Source: Plasmodium coatneyi (lineage: Eukaryota > Apicomplexa > Aconoidasida > Haemosporida > Plasmodiidae). From it: a stretch of DNA of 64,000 nt. The notes below the pieces were generated by a model. That model was not told the DNA's origin. It ran no database searches and saw only the letters and a list, made by a program, of their open reading frames with translations. Positions 1 to 10,591 of the stretch are shown here, in pieces. The translations under genes were made by a program, and so were the position numbers. The stretch covers positions 496,001-560,000 of the forward strand of contig NC_033559.1 in assembly GCF_001680005.1 (NCBI RefSeq). The letters run 5' to 3'. Every line of letters starts with the position of its first letter. Positions within the stretch are counted from its first letter, which is position 1.

Positions 1-1594
1 AAATGTGGAAATATTTAAAAAAAAAAGCAGTTCCCCGATGGGTGACTTATGGGGGGAGAAGCCATGCGTACAAATAAACGGACCATTTTAAAAAAAATAA
101 AATTTATCTTATCTTATGGATGACAAAATTGTCTTTTTTTTTTTTTTTTTTTTTCTGTTGGACTCCATTTTGCAAATAAAGGTTTATCAGCCAATTTTCC
201 TTTTGCAATTGCTCAGTTGTTTTCTTTTCTCGTGGAGGGTGCATCCTTTCAAATAATGTCCATTTTTAAGCGTTCGGCGCGGGAAGGTAGCTATACCCCC
301 CTAGGCACATTTGTCATATGCCCCCGTACCAATAGCGCCGCACTTAAAAGGAGCCCCAAGCGTGTTGAACATTAATTGTGTAAATTCACATTTCAACGGT
401 TAACTGTATCATAATCGAGTGGTATATTCCTTTTATCACTCTTTTTGTTATACCCTTGTCTACATTTCTTAAGGGCTTGGATGGAAAAAAAAAAAAAAGG
501 GAAGAACTTATTCAGTCTGGATTAGTTACGTACAGAATTGTCACATGTAAAAACGCGTTCATTTCTTTTCACCAAAAAGGGGAAGTGTGCCATGAAATAA
601 CTCCTAAGGTATATCTTATTAAAAAGGGTATATTTGCTTAAATTCTTTGTTAGCTGTTAAAATGGCAATTATCACGCTACATGCGCAATTGTAAAACAGT
701 TAAAATTTGTTCTTTTCACATTCGGGTGGTAACAAAATGTGTATACTTGTACATTTGGGAAAATAAATTGTCAGCCTCCTTTTTAGCATGTGTATGAAGG
801 AAACATGTGCATAGTGTAGCTTCAAAAAAAAAAGGTAGGAAACCAAAAGGGGGAAGAAAAGAAACGATACACGGGAAAGAACAAGCAATTTATTAGGTGA
901 CAATCCCCAAGCACAATTTAACTCGCTTGAGTTTTTAACTCCTTACCCGAATGTTGATCCGTGAGAGAGATCCGCTAGTTCTCGTGAAATAACTCCTGAA
1001 CCAAAAAAAAGCACCCTGATTTTCTCATTTGCCAATTTGCGGGATTCACATTGCGGAGTTCAAAATACTAAAACGCAAAATTGCAAAATGCCGATCTTCA
1101 AACATACCAACCTTACACACCTCTCTGATTTTTCGCGAGGCAGCCAAATGTAAGATACCATGTGTGATATAAAACGCGCTCACCATTTATTCTGCAACTG
1201 AAAAAGGTGGCCAAGTGTGTGTATTTATGCGCCCTTTGCTTGTCTCTTGTGGGAAAAACTTTTAGGCTTATAGCACTTCCTTTTTTGGAGCATTACCCTG
1301 CAACCCTATCGGCCCATCGTTTGAGATCGGCCAAAAGGGGGAGGCACACAGGGAAGAGTAAGCAATAGGAACTGCCGCTGTGGTGAAAACACCCCCAAAT
1401 AGTGACCCGTAAAAGTGCCACCCAACAGAAGCAACATGCCGTGGGGAAGGGGAACATAGACGGAGAAAGTACAAACAACACGCAAAAGGGTCCGCGCCGA
1501 AGAAGGTGAATTTCCAGACAATCGGTGAAGTATCAAATTATCCTCTACTTCTTCATTCTTCCTTTTTTCCCAGTAACTATAACACAAAGGAAGG
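1..1594. other. Intergenic region, left edge to amino acid transporter
   Basis: No convincing gene is visible. The stretch holds a T21 tract at 134-154 and several shorter A-runs, which are typical of Plasmodium intergenic DNA. Open frames here are under 120 codons, low in complexity and mostly begin with non-ATG codons. It probably contains the promoter and 5' UTR of the transporter that starts at 1595, and perhaps the flank of a gene lying left of the window. Confidence 0.6.
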
Positions 1595-4500
1595 ATGGGG
1601 AGGGGACCCCCGTGTTGGGAAAAACAGGTGGACGATGGGAAAAACACCGAGTACCACAATCTAGAAGAACTGGAGGGAAGAAAAAAAATGAATGTTCAAG
1701 GGAAGAACAAAAAGGGGAATACGCACTACAATGATAAGAAGGAATACATCGAGAAGGTAAAGCGGCTTAAGGAGAAGAAATATTTTGGAAATAAAACGAT
1801 AGGAAATAAGTACAGCTATATATATTTAATAAATCAAATATTCGGATCAGGAATTGTGTCCATCCCATATGTGTTCAAAAGTTCAGGATGGCTACCTTGT
1901 CTAATCACAAACATACTCATATGCGTCTTAACCATTTTTAACACCTTACTTTTTCTACGCGCCATGACCATGATCCCGAATAATATCCATTTTAATAAAA
2001 GGTACGAGTACATTTCCACCGTGTGTTACTTCTTAGGGAAGAACAACATATTCTTTTGGCTCATGCAAATGTGCTACTACGCCAGCATCTTGGCAAGCAA
2101 CATTATATCGATCGTTATAGTTTCCCACGCAATGGATTACATAATAATAAATACGGTCGGCTATACGGTAGGGTTTACTCTGTACCCGAATTTTCAAGTA
2201 AACTACTTCATAGACATAAGCCAGATATACTACAGTAAGAATTATGTGGTGTGCATAACGGTGGGGTATGTAATCAATGCGATAATATCGATATATTTCT
2301 CCCAGTCTAACTTGGAGGATAATATGAAGATACAGTTGTTTTCTTTCCTATTTCTGATGAGCACCATTTTTCAAATGATCTACTTAAGTGGACTTAAAAT
2401 ATATCGTTACAACGCCAGTGGGGCTATAATTAATAAGGGCATAAAAAAGTATACTAATATAAAATATCCTACCGCCTTTGGAGACTTCAATTTCAGACAA
2501 CTTCTCTCCTCATACATTTCTTCCTACTCAGCAGTGACAGTTATTCCATGTTGGGCAAACGAAATGAAATCAGACGTAAAAATTATCAAAACTGTTTGGG
2601 TATCCAATCTTTTCTGTTGTTTTGTTTACTATATATTTGGCTACATGTTATGTACAGCCTACCCTGATATTAATAGTGATAATATTTTGTACGATATTTT
2701 GCAATATCCTTTTATAAACACTTATATGAAAATCTGTATATACCTATTTGATTTGCTAACCATTGCCCCGGGAATATATGTCTACTGCATTGCTACTCGA
2801 TACAACCTAATCAATAGTAATATTTGCTCTGAAAAAATGGCTTTCATTTTTGGAACCATTTTCCCCTTTTTGATTTCCTGTTTTTTTACCTCCAGGGAGA
2901 TTTTCGAAAATGTCTTCACTTGGTCCAGCTTGATTTTCTCCTATGCCTGTAATTTTATCACCCCATCTATTATATATCTCATAGCTTGTAAGAACATCCC
3001 TTACTCGGGGAAGAATCCTCTCCACCATATGTTAGTCCTCTACGACCCCAAGGAGCACAAAAGGAAGAAGCCCCTTTATGGTTTCTATTACCCACGGGAT
3101 GCTGAGCAGGGGAAGAAGATGACCACTTGGAACTCCTCCAAAGTATGCAGCGAAGACAAACCAAGCATTTATGCAGCACAGTATGACACACCAAGTATGT
3201 TATATACTCCCCCAAGTGAAGCGCAAAAATGCTTACTCCCGCTGCAGCATAGCCAGAGGAGCTACGTCCATTTGGGGGGGACCAACTATAACGCTACCAA
3301 TGTGGGGGCAACATACGGAACAGATGCGAAAGAACCGATGGTCTACACACAGGAAGAGGGAAATAACCAAATGTTCGCACCTGAGGGTGATCTTCCTTAC
3401 GAACACGTCCCTCACGGGGCGGAGAAAGCAATGCGGATACCCCCCTCAGACGACTTCATAGTTCCAATAAAAGGTCAACCCGGAGAAAACGCGCAGATGC
3501 AAACAAAAAAGAGAATCTCGTTACAGGTTAACAGCCAACCCACAGAGGTAACTACCGATGGTACACATATCATAGCGAGTACAGGGATGCCCCCAAATGA
3601 GCAGCGTTACCCAAGCAAAGAAGACGACCAAGAAAGGGAAAAAAAATCGTGCGAATTCCACCGTCGAAGGAAAAGGAGCACGGAGGAATTCGAATTTCGG
3701 AAGTGTAGCTCCCTCTTCAATATGAAGGCAAACAGCATAAATAAAAATAACCTTCAGACGAAGCAAAGACTACCAAGCGATGTGAGAAAATCGAGGAAGC
3801 ACAAAACGGTAATGGGGTTTGAAAATAAAAAAAACAAAAAAATTTCCATAAAAAATGAGCAACAAGAATCCTCGGACTATTCAGACATCACCGATAGTGA
3901 ACTTTTAAATGATAAAATAATAGCAGACCTGTCAAGAGACATTTACAACGATATCAGAATAATCAAAAAGAACTACGAAAGGGATGAGTACTTGATTAAA
4001 CATTCGGACGTTTTTGATTCCTTTCTAAATTTGAAGCTCATTCTGGAGGGCACCTCCGACGGGGAAAACGCGTACGATATGTGCGATGTGCAAGACGTGT
4101 ATAACATGCACAATTTTTACAATTTTGAAAACTCCGGGAATGGACTCTCACTGGAGTTTACTGCGTCCAATGGAGGGGATCCAACCCACGGCAGTTTAGA
4201 GGTAACTGCCCACGCGTATACCTATGATGTGAGTAACGCAAAGGAGGAAGGGCTGCCGTGTAGGAATCATCCAACTGTGGATCAGCAAATGTCAGATATG
4301 GAAGAGGGGGAACACTGGACGAATGGTAAGCCGCTCCCAGGAAAGACAAAACAGTCGAATGATCAAACAGGAGAAGAAGAAAAACCAACCCATTCGTACC
4401 AACAAATTGGAACAAGAACTACACAAGTGGACACAAAAACAAGAGGAGATAGCTCCGAAGGGGAAGAAATGAAAGAAGTGCAAATTGACATGTCCTCAAA

Positions 4501-5989
4501 TGATATATATGAAGGACAATTAAGTAATGATTTGAAGAACGATTTTCACGTATTCATTAACGGAATAAGTAATAAGAAAAATTTAACCTGGGCCTTTGAT
4601 GGAAATAAAAATGAAGGGAGACAAAATGCTTCTCCAAATAGTAATATCCATGTGAATGTGTCCAACGTGGAAAAATTTTTCCATTCAAATGATCCTATAA
4701 GTTCCTCCTTCAAAAAATCAAAAAGTGATATTTATTCTTACTCCCTCAATTTGTATAATAATGGACATGGCGGAGACGATTATGAGGATGAAATAAATGG
4801 AATGATCCTTCTGAAGAAATTACATTCTCAGAGAAGCTGCCTTATCAAGCAGAGAACGAGTGAAGAAAGTGTGCAGACCTTTTTGCAAACCAAAAGTGTC
4901 GACAATTATGCAAACCGCAAATTCTTATCTCTTCCCAATGAAGAAAAGGTTCATGTGCATTTCGAACAGATAAATGAATTGGAGGGAATCAAAAAATCGG
5001 GACAAAATGACGCAAGTGAAGATTCGCCACAAAATTTTGAAACAAATCAGGAAATAGTTACCCCCATGGGGAGCGCAAATTACTCCCAAGTTGATGCTAC
5101 ATCTGAGGGAAGCAATTTGAACAAGTATGAAACGTTTCCCAATTTAGTACACAAGAGAAAAAGGATTTCACCAAAGAATGGTGATCAAGATGGATATGCA
5201 GAGAAAGAAAATTGCCAATCGAAGGACAGAATTTTGTACTTCCTAACTTCGTTCAATCGAAAAAGTAAAATGTACAAAGATGTGAACACACTGTCCGTGC
5301 CGGATAATGTGTATAATGTGATCCCCAAAATTAACAAAGGAAATGGACACAGCAACTTCGATGATACCATAAACAACATATTCAACTATTACAAGTACAA
5401 CTTTTTGCTCTCCTTCAGTGAGAAAAATAAGAAAAGGGGGACCATTAGCAAATATAAACATGCTAGAAAGGTTCACTGGGTGCACAGACACACCAAGGTG
5501 GAAGGAAGAGGCAGTCACCAAAGTGACCGTGAGCGTGGTAGTGACTTCCAAAATGACGCCTGCGATAGGGTGTACGCGCAAAGCATCCAAGAGGGAAACA
5601 CAAATGACGACGTTGACTCCTACAGAGATAACAACGTGGGGGAAAAAAATATGCCGAAAAAAACGTTCGCCCCTCCAAATTCTAAGTTAAACTATTTGAA
5701 AAAATTTCATGCTGATGAAAAGACGGAGCCATTACTTACCACTCACCAGAAGGAAAACCACTACGACGAATTACCAACAATTAATTTGATTTGTCCAGAG
5801 AAACCTTTGCATGGATATGAGGATGCTTACCAGATTGATGACTACGTCAATGGAAAAATTAATGAAAATATTATCCACGTCTACCCCTCTAGGTACCTAC
5901 GAATTAAGCATGTAAAAATTACTGAGGTGCTCCTATTCGTTGCAGTGCTCCTGCTGCTCATTTCAGTGTTGTATGATTTTTCCTACTAA
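1595..5989 (+). CDS. Amino acid transporter (AAAP family) with very long C-terminal region
   Basis: Predicted 1464-residue integral membrane protein. Residues about 73-470 form a hydrophobic core of roughly ten membrane segments; the first contains the glycine-rich stretch NQIFGSGIVSIPYVFKSSGW, characteristic of the AAAP (Aa_trans) transporters that move amino acids across membranes. After about residue 470 comes a hydrophilic, low-complexity region of roughly 950 residues rich in Ser, Asn, Glu and Lys. A final strongly hydrophobic segment (about residues 1440-1460, LLFVAVLLLLISVLYDF) ends the protein, so the large region may be a loop between the penultimate and last membrane helices. ATG 1595 is the first in frame; ATG 1688 (residue 32) is an equally possible start. 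No intron is needed. It converges with the RAD17-like gene, 348 bases away. The substrate and membrane location cannot be read from the sequence; Plasmodium has several AAAP members. Confidence 0.88.
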   Translation: MGRGPPCWEKQVDDGKNTEYHNLEELEGRKKMNVQGKNKKGNTHYNDKKEYIEKVKRLKEKKYFGNKTIGNKYSYIYLINQIFGSGIVSIPYVFKSSGWLPCLITNILICVLTIFNTLLFLRAMTMIPNNIHFNKRYEYISTVCYFLGKNNIFFWLMQMCYYASILASNIISIVIVSHAMDYIIINTVGYTVGFTLYPNFQVNYFIDISQIYYSKNYVVCITVGYVINAIISIYFSQSNLEDNMKIQLFSFLFLMSTIFQMIYLSGLKIYRYNASGAIINKGIKKYTNIKYPTAFGDFNFRQLLSSYISSYSAVTVIPCWANEMKSDVKIIKTVWVSNLFCCFVYYIFGYMLCTAYPDINSDNILYDILQYPFINTYMKICIYLFDLLTIAPGIYVYCIATRYNLINSNICSEKMAFIFGTIFPFLISCFFTSREIFENVFTWSSLIFSYACNFITPSIIYLIACKNIPYSGKNPLHHMLVLYDPKEHKRKKPLYGFYYPRDAEQGKKMTTWNSSKVCSEDKPSIYAAQYDTPSMLYTPPSEAQKCLLPLQHSQRSYVHLGGTNYNATNVGATYGTDAKEPMVYTQEEGNNQMFAPEGDLPYEHVPHGAEKAMRIPPSDDFIVPIKGQPGENAQMQTKKRISLQVNSQPTEVTTDGTHIIASTGMPPNEQRYPSKEDDQEREKKSCEFHRRRKRSTEEFEFRKCSSLFNMKANSINKNNLQTKQRLPSDVRKSRKHKTVMGFENKKNKKISIKNEQQESSDYSDITDSELLNDKIIADLSRDIYNDIRIIKKNYERDEYLIKHSDVFDSFLNLKLILEGTSDGENAYDMCDVQDVYNMHNFYNFENSGNGLSLEFTASNGGDPTHGSLEVTAHAYTYDVSNAKEEGLPCRNHPTVDQQMSDMEEGEHWTNGKPLPGKTKQSNDQTGEEEKPTHSYQQIGTRTTQVDTKTRGDSSEGEEMKEVQIDMSSNDIYEGQLSNDLKNDFHVFINGISNKKNLTWAFDGNKNEGRQNASPNSNIHVNVSNVEKFFHSNDPISSSFKKSKSDIYSYSLNLYNNGHGGDDYEDEINGMILLKKLHSQRSCLIKQRTSEESVQTFLQTKSVDNYANRKFLSLPNEEKVHVHFEQINELEGIKKSGQNDASEDSPQNFETNQEIVTPMGSANYSQVDATSEGSNLNKYETFPNLVHKRKRISPKNGDQDGYAEKENCQSKDRILYFLTSFNRKSKMYKDVNTLSVPDNVYNVIPKINKGNGHSNFDDTINNIFNYYKYNFLLSFSEKNKKRGTISKYKHARKVHWVHRHTKVEGRGSHQSDRERGSDFQNDACDRVYAQSIQEGNTNDDVDSYRDNNVGEKNMPKKTFAPPNSKLNYLKKFHADEKTEPLLTTHQKENHYDELPTINLICPEKPLHGYEDAYQIDDYVNGKINENIIHVYPSRYLRIKHVKITEVLLFVAVLLLLISVLYDFSY

Positions 5990-6337
5990 TTCATGCGTGC
6001 TCACCGCATCACAACCATGGAGCTTTTCTCATTTTTATGCGCCTGATTTTGTTGCTCAAATGAACTTTTTAAAAAATCGCACACGGGGGTATGCCCCTAC
6101 CAGGTGCGACCCTCCGTGCGGCACTTGCGGAACAAGGACAGTATCGCCTTTGTGTGTCCTGCTGTGTCTCTTCGTTTTAGATTCATTCCAGCAGCGTTCC
6201 ACTTTTCTGTCAAATTTGTTTTTTTTTTTTTTGGTGTTACTTAAAAAGACAAATTTTAAAATTCTTACCCATTTTTAAAAAGGACGAATTAAGGGATGGG
6301 GCAGCTGGCAGACAAACTACCGCTCACGCTTGCCCCC
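5990..6337. other. Short convergent intergenic region
   Basis: This 348-base stretch separates the 3' ends of the transporter and the RAD17-like gene. It includes a T-run near 6220-6231. Both 3' UTRs must lie here or overlap. No gene is seen. Confidence 0.6.
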
Positions 6338-9300
6338 TCAGTATTCGAAGAAATAGCTGTGCAGCTCCATATCGTGCAGGCGGAGCGCGCTCCGCATCTC
6401 GAAGTACGTTTCGATAGATACGGCCTCATTGCCGATGAAGTTCCGGACGATCTGCTTTTGCTTTGTCCCCTCTTTTAAGTACTTTAAATAAGACGGGAAA
6501 AAAAGAGCTATAAATTTTGGAGTGATAAAAGTTTCCGCGAAGGAAATAATATCCGTAACATGCTCCTCTGCTTTCTCATGGCCAGAACCGCGCGGTTTGA
6601 AGTGGTGTACCATTTCGCAGAATTTGTTAAGGGAAAACGGGTCACTGTCGGGTGGTTCATCTGGGGGGAAAACAAAAAGTGTGTCCACATCTTTACCCCG
6701 CATAGCCGCACCCTTGCACTCGTGTTTACTATTCCAGTGCTGTATAATCAACATAATGTAGCAGGGGAAAAAACTCGCAAACAATTCGTAATTCCCCCTT
6801 AAGAAGAAGAGGTACCTTGCTGCAACGTCATGCGAATTATTCACAGGTTGATTCGCTATTCTCCTCAGCACAATCATGATGTAACGGTCGTATAATTCCT
6901 TTCTGACTGTGCTAAAATGGTGATAGTATTTATTCATGGAATTGATCTTCAGGGCGAAGGAACTGTTCACGTGACTTTGGGTGGGCACTCCATGGGTGGA
7001 CGAAGAATAGGATGACCTGTTTTCCCCCTTAGTTAACCCTTCCTGCGCCGGGAATGTGTTATCCACTGGCCTCCGGGGGTTCCCATTACAGACCATGTAA
7101 TACCTGTAGGTCAACCTGAAGTGGTCATCCACAGACCTCGCTACATCGTCATTCATATTTTCATGCGCCTTTCTCATGAAGAAGTTTGAACAGTCGATGC
7201 CACGGAAGGAGTAATTAATAGCACTCAGGTTGGAAAATAATCTAGCCATATCGGGTAAGCTGTTGTAAAAATATATATAATTTTCTTTTAACAACGATAG
7301 GACTTGGAATTTCTCCGTTGTGCTCATCATATCTGCTTTGTCATCCAATTCGGTGAAAATTTCCATGTAAGTTTTACCCTGTTGTTTGTGTGTCTTTCGC
7401 TCATTTAGCGTGGTCAGGCGATTCGTCTGGTGGGCGCTGCTTGTGCTAAGCGGCATCTTCGTAGGGGAGGCAGAACTATATGCGCAATTGTGTAGATTAT
7501 TTTTGTGGGGTTGATTTTTTGCCTCCTCAACATGATTGGTGGTAACTGCTTCGTAGTTACTCCCTACTGCGCTTCCGCTTATCCTCCCATGCGTCACCTT
7601 CCTGTGGGTGTCCAAAATGGCATAATGTGTTCCCAAGTTGGAACAAATTGATGTAGACAGACGATCCGTTGAAATAGTGTCTAGCCCCAGGTCCCTATAC
7701 AGAACCTTCCTAGCAAAGGAAAAAATATCATTTTGACACAGAAGAGAAATGTTGTTAATTTCTTCGAGTGACATTTCACTCAAATTGGGAATACGATTTA
7801 GTAAGTCGAGGGAGTTAAAACAGGACCGTATGTCTCCATTGCAGTTATGTGCCAATCGTTTTACAACCTCTTTCACGTTCCGGTTCAGGTTGATCATTCT
7901 ACAGTAGTACCTTTCTGCCAGGGTCTTCTCCAAATATAGTGGATGCACTTTTTTTAACTTTACAAAAGAAACATATGAAGAATTATTTATGTCAATTCCT
8001 AGCAACATATTGACGGTCCTTATTTGTTCATACGCATTTATGAGGATTACCATGGGGTGAATTGCATAGCACTTGGGGAACTGCTCCGTGGGGTAGTTTT
8101 CCCGAACGTACTTTACATACTGCTGCTTACAGTGATTGACTCGGTTGAATATAAACTCCATCGAACTGGCGCAATTCGCTCGGAAGTCTTCCGAATATTC
8201 TAACTCAGTTAATGGTAACTCGTCAAGGAGAACCGCACGAGTGCCTATAAAATGTTCTTCGTAGTAATTTTTTTGTTTCTCCTCTTCCCATTTTTTTTTA
8301 AGATCGATGTTGGCAAATTCCCTGTAGAGGTAGCTCCCCGAAATGACTCTTCTCATTTGTTTCTCCAAAATATTTGGCATGAACCACTCGACAGTAGTAT
8401 CGCTCAGTTCTATATCCTCCATCAGGGCGCAAAGGATTTTCCCCTTCACATCTCTGTCTTTTCCCAACTGGTTTATCATTTCTTCGACCAAATCGTTACA
8501 TTTGATTAGCTTGCTTGTCATTCTCTTGTTCACTTTGTAAATCTCGCTGCAGTAGTTGGCCATTCTCTTTCGTGCCTTCTCCGGAAGGGGCAAATTCACA
8601 CCAGTTTCTGGCCAATTGTGTCGAATGGTAAAAGGGGAAGTTTCATCCTGAAAGGGGTTCTTCCCCTGAAGTATGCCTCTCAATTTTCCCCATGCAACAT
8701 GATCATCATCGTTACAATTCGTTGGAATGTTTTCCATCGAGTTGGAAAATGACGGAACCAATTTTGTCCCCACCACTTTTGAGCGAAGCTCAGGCATCAT
8801 CGGAGCATTCTCATCACTTCCCCTCTTGGGGGAGTTGTTTTTCCTAATAAGGTCACTAGCCACTTCTCCCTTTAGGTAACTCACAAGGGTGGTATTAATA
8901 ATCACTGCTTCGGTCAGATGGTTGCCCAAAAAAGAGTTGCACAGGGAGAGACCCCTAATACTATGCAAGACATAAAAATTGTTAATAAAATGTGTGAACT
9001 GATCGTTTATTTCCATTAAATATAACAGACCTGTGCTCGTGTGAGGCTCTTTACCCATATTATCATGTATGCCGTTGTTCCCGTAACTCTGCAGAGTGGT
9101 GTATTTCCAAATGTGATTTATTTCTTCACCAGCAACCGCTCGGATGATCTTCTCCCGATTACAGAGATCACTATTAATGCGCTGGTGTTGCCCTATGCTT
9201 TGCTTTAAATTTGTCGTTTCTACCAAGTGGGGGATTATTTGCTTCCCCCTGTGTGATTCTATAAACTGTTTGACCTCACTTTCGAGTGGGTCAATAATCG

Positions 9301-10591
9301 AAGAGGGGGCATCTTCCCTCCGTTGCATTTCATTCTTCTCCTTCCCATTAATGAAAAAGTGGTGGCTCCCCCCATAGGGCATGAACTTTTCTGCCCCCTG
9401 TCTTATTTTCTTCCTTTCGATAAAGTCTGCTAATTCTTCCCTGAGCGTGTTGGCCAGGGCTAAATCTTCATTCACTTCATCCATCAGGTTAATATACAAT
9501 TTTAAAATATCTATCACTGATTTGCTTAAACTGTTTGCTTCCTTCGCGTTTGTGTTGATCTGTTCGCGCAAATTAGAGGAACACTGCATGTGGTTAATTA
9601 GGTATTCGCTATGATTGCCATCCACAAACATATCGATTATAAATTCCTTCCCAAATGTGTGTGCTTCTTCCTCGTTTTCCAAAATGTGCCTTTTCAAATT
9701 ATCAGCCAAAGTTAATAGCTTGTTCATTTTTTTCCACATGTTAATCCCCAAGGTGTAATTTTTGTGTGTCATTTTGTTAAACTGGTTAGACAAACCGGCG
9801 GGAAAAAAAACCTGCTTACCTTCTAAGCATCGTGGACTGCCTATTTTGCTCTTTACCCTAATTGTGGGACTGACTAGATTCATATAAACGTTGTACAATT
9901 TGAGCGTCACGCTGGATATTTTCCCGTTAACGTCGCTGCAGTCTACCAAATCTGCTACAATTTTCTTCTTAACCCCACTTTCAATATCTACCGGTACCGA
10001 TTTGTTGTTCATTCTGCCATTTGGGTGGTTGTTCCCCAATTCGGTTTTAAAAATTTTCTGTAATGGCCAATTTTCTCTATGCTCATATTTTTTTTTCCTC
10101 TTATTGTTACTACGGATTCCGTGGCACAACATGGTGTTGCATAGTTTGTTCTTTTTCGCACACTTTTGGTCGTCCTGTTTTTTCGCATGATTTATTGCTG
10201 CCTTTTTTGTATTTCCAATTTGGCAATTCGAATAGAGTAAAAAATTATTATACGGATGATAGTACTGCTCGTTTTCTTCACTAGTCTTTCTAACCCAAGA
10301 GATATGTTCCTGCGATTCTGGTTCGTAGTGGCACTCTCTCATATTTAATTTGTCACATAGGTATTTTATTAATGTGCTTTTCCCACTTCCGGGGGCCCCT
10401 AGAATTACACATATATTCCTTAATTTCTGCACATCGATTGTCTGTTTGGCACTACTCAAGTTTTCTAACTCTTTGCTTAAAATTGGGTCATTATTGAATT
10501 TTATCAAATGGGTGAAGAAGTCCAAAATGGTTTGCTTGTCCTTGGGGTGTATCAATATTTCGTCGAAGCTTTTCGGCATGTAGTTATGCAT
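6338..10591 (-). CDS. RAD17: RAD17-like checkpoint clamp loader (AAA+ ATPase)
   Basis: Predicted 1417-residue protein. The start resembles Rad17 (PKSFDEILIHPKDKQTILDFF), followed by a Walker A loop GAPGSGKST at residues 65-73. The Walker B motif (AVLLDELP, D790 E791) lies some 700 residues later, then a sensor-1-like strand (PMVILINAYEQ, about residue 847) and a sensor-2 motif GDIRSCFNSL (D920), which closely resembles the GDIRSAINSL form of Rad17 proteins. In other eukaryotes Rad17 pairs with RFC2-5 to load the 9-1-1 checkpoint clamp at damaged DNA. The motif order fits, but the spacing is very unusual because a low-complexity Asn/Lys/Glu-rich insert of about 600 residues splits the ATPase fold. 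A further hydrophilic insert lies at about residues 960-1130. The reading frame is intact with an ATG at 10591. Another RFC-like AAA protein is the main alternative. Confidence 0.75.
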   Translation of the reverse strand: MHNYMPKSFDEILIHPKDKQTILDFFTHLIKFNNDPILSKELENLSSAKQTIDVQKLRNICVILGAPGSGKSTLIKYLCDKLNMRECHYEPESQEHISWVRKTSEENEQYYHPYNNFLLYSNCQIGNTKKAAINHAKKQDDQKCAKKNKLCNTMLCHGIRSNNKRKKKYEHRENWPLQKIFKTELGNNHPNGRMNNKSVPVDIESGVKKKIVADLVDCSDVNGKISSVTLKLYNVYMNLVSPTIRVKSKIGSPRCLEGKQVFFPAGLSNQFNKMTHKNYTLGINMWKKMNKLLTLADNLKRHILENEEEAHTFGKEFIIDMFVDGNHSEYLINHMQCSSNLREQINTNAKEANSLSKSVIDILKLYINLMDEVNEDLALANTLREELADFIERKKIRQGAEKFMPYGGSHHFFINGKEKNEMQRREDAPSSIIDPLESEVKQFIESHRGKQIIPHLVETTNLKQSIGQHQRINSDLCNREKIIRAVAGEEINHIWKYTTLQSYGNNGIHDNMGKEPHTSTGLLYLMEINDQFTHFINNFYVLHSIRGLSLCNSFLGNHLTEAVIINTTLVSYLKGEVASDLIRKNNSPKRGSDENAPMMPELRSKVVGTKLVPSFSNSMENIPTNCNDDDHVAWGKLRGILQGKNPFQDETSPFTIRHNWPETGVNLPLPEKARKRMANYCSEIYKVNKRMTSKLIKCNDLVEEMINQLGKDRDVKGKILCALMEDIELSDTTVEWFMPNILEKQMRRVISGSYLYREFANIDLKKKWEEEKQKNYYEEHFIGTRAVLLDELPLTELEYSEDFRANCASSMEFIFNRVNHCKQQYVKYVRENYPTEQFPKCYAIHPMVILINAYEQIRTVNMLLGIDINNSSYVSFVKLKKVHPLYLEKTLAERYYCRMINLNRNVKEVVKRLAHNCNGDIRSCFNSLDLLNRIPNLSEMSLEEINNISLLCQNDIFSFARKVLYRDLGLDTISTDRLSTSICSNLGTHYAILDTHRKVTHGRISGSAVGSNYEAVTTNHVEEAKNQPHKNNLHNCAYSSASPTKMPLSTSSAHQTNRLTTLNERKTHKQQGKTYMEIFTELDDKADMMSTTEKFQVLSLLKENYIYFYNSLPDMARLFSNLSAINYSFRGIDCSNFFMRKAHENMNDDVARSVDDHFRLTYRYYMVCNGNPRRPVDNTFPAQEGLTKGENRSSYSSSTHGVPTQSHVNSSFALKINSMNKYYHHFSTVRKELYDRYIMIVLRRIANQPVNNSHDVAARYLFFLRGNYELFASFFPCYIMLIIQHWNSKHECKGAAMRGKDVDTLFVFPPDEPPDSDPFSLNKFCEMVHHFKPRGSGHEKAEEHVTDIISFAETFITPKFIALFFPSYLKYLKEGTKQKQIVRNFIGNEAVSIETYFEMRSALRLHDMELHSYFFEY

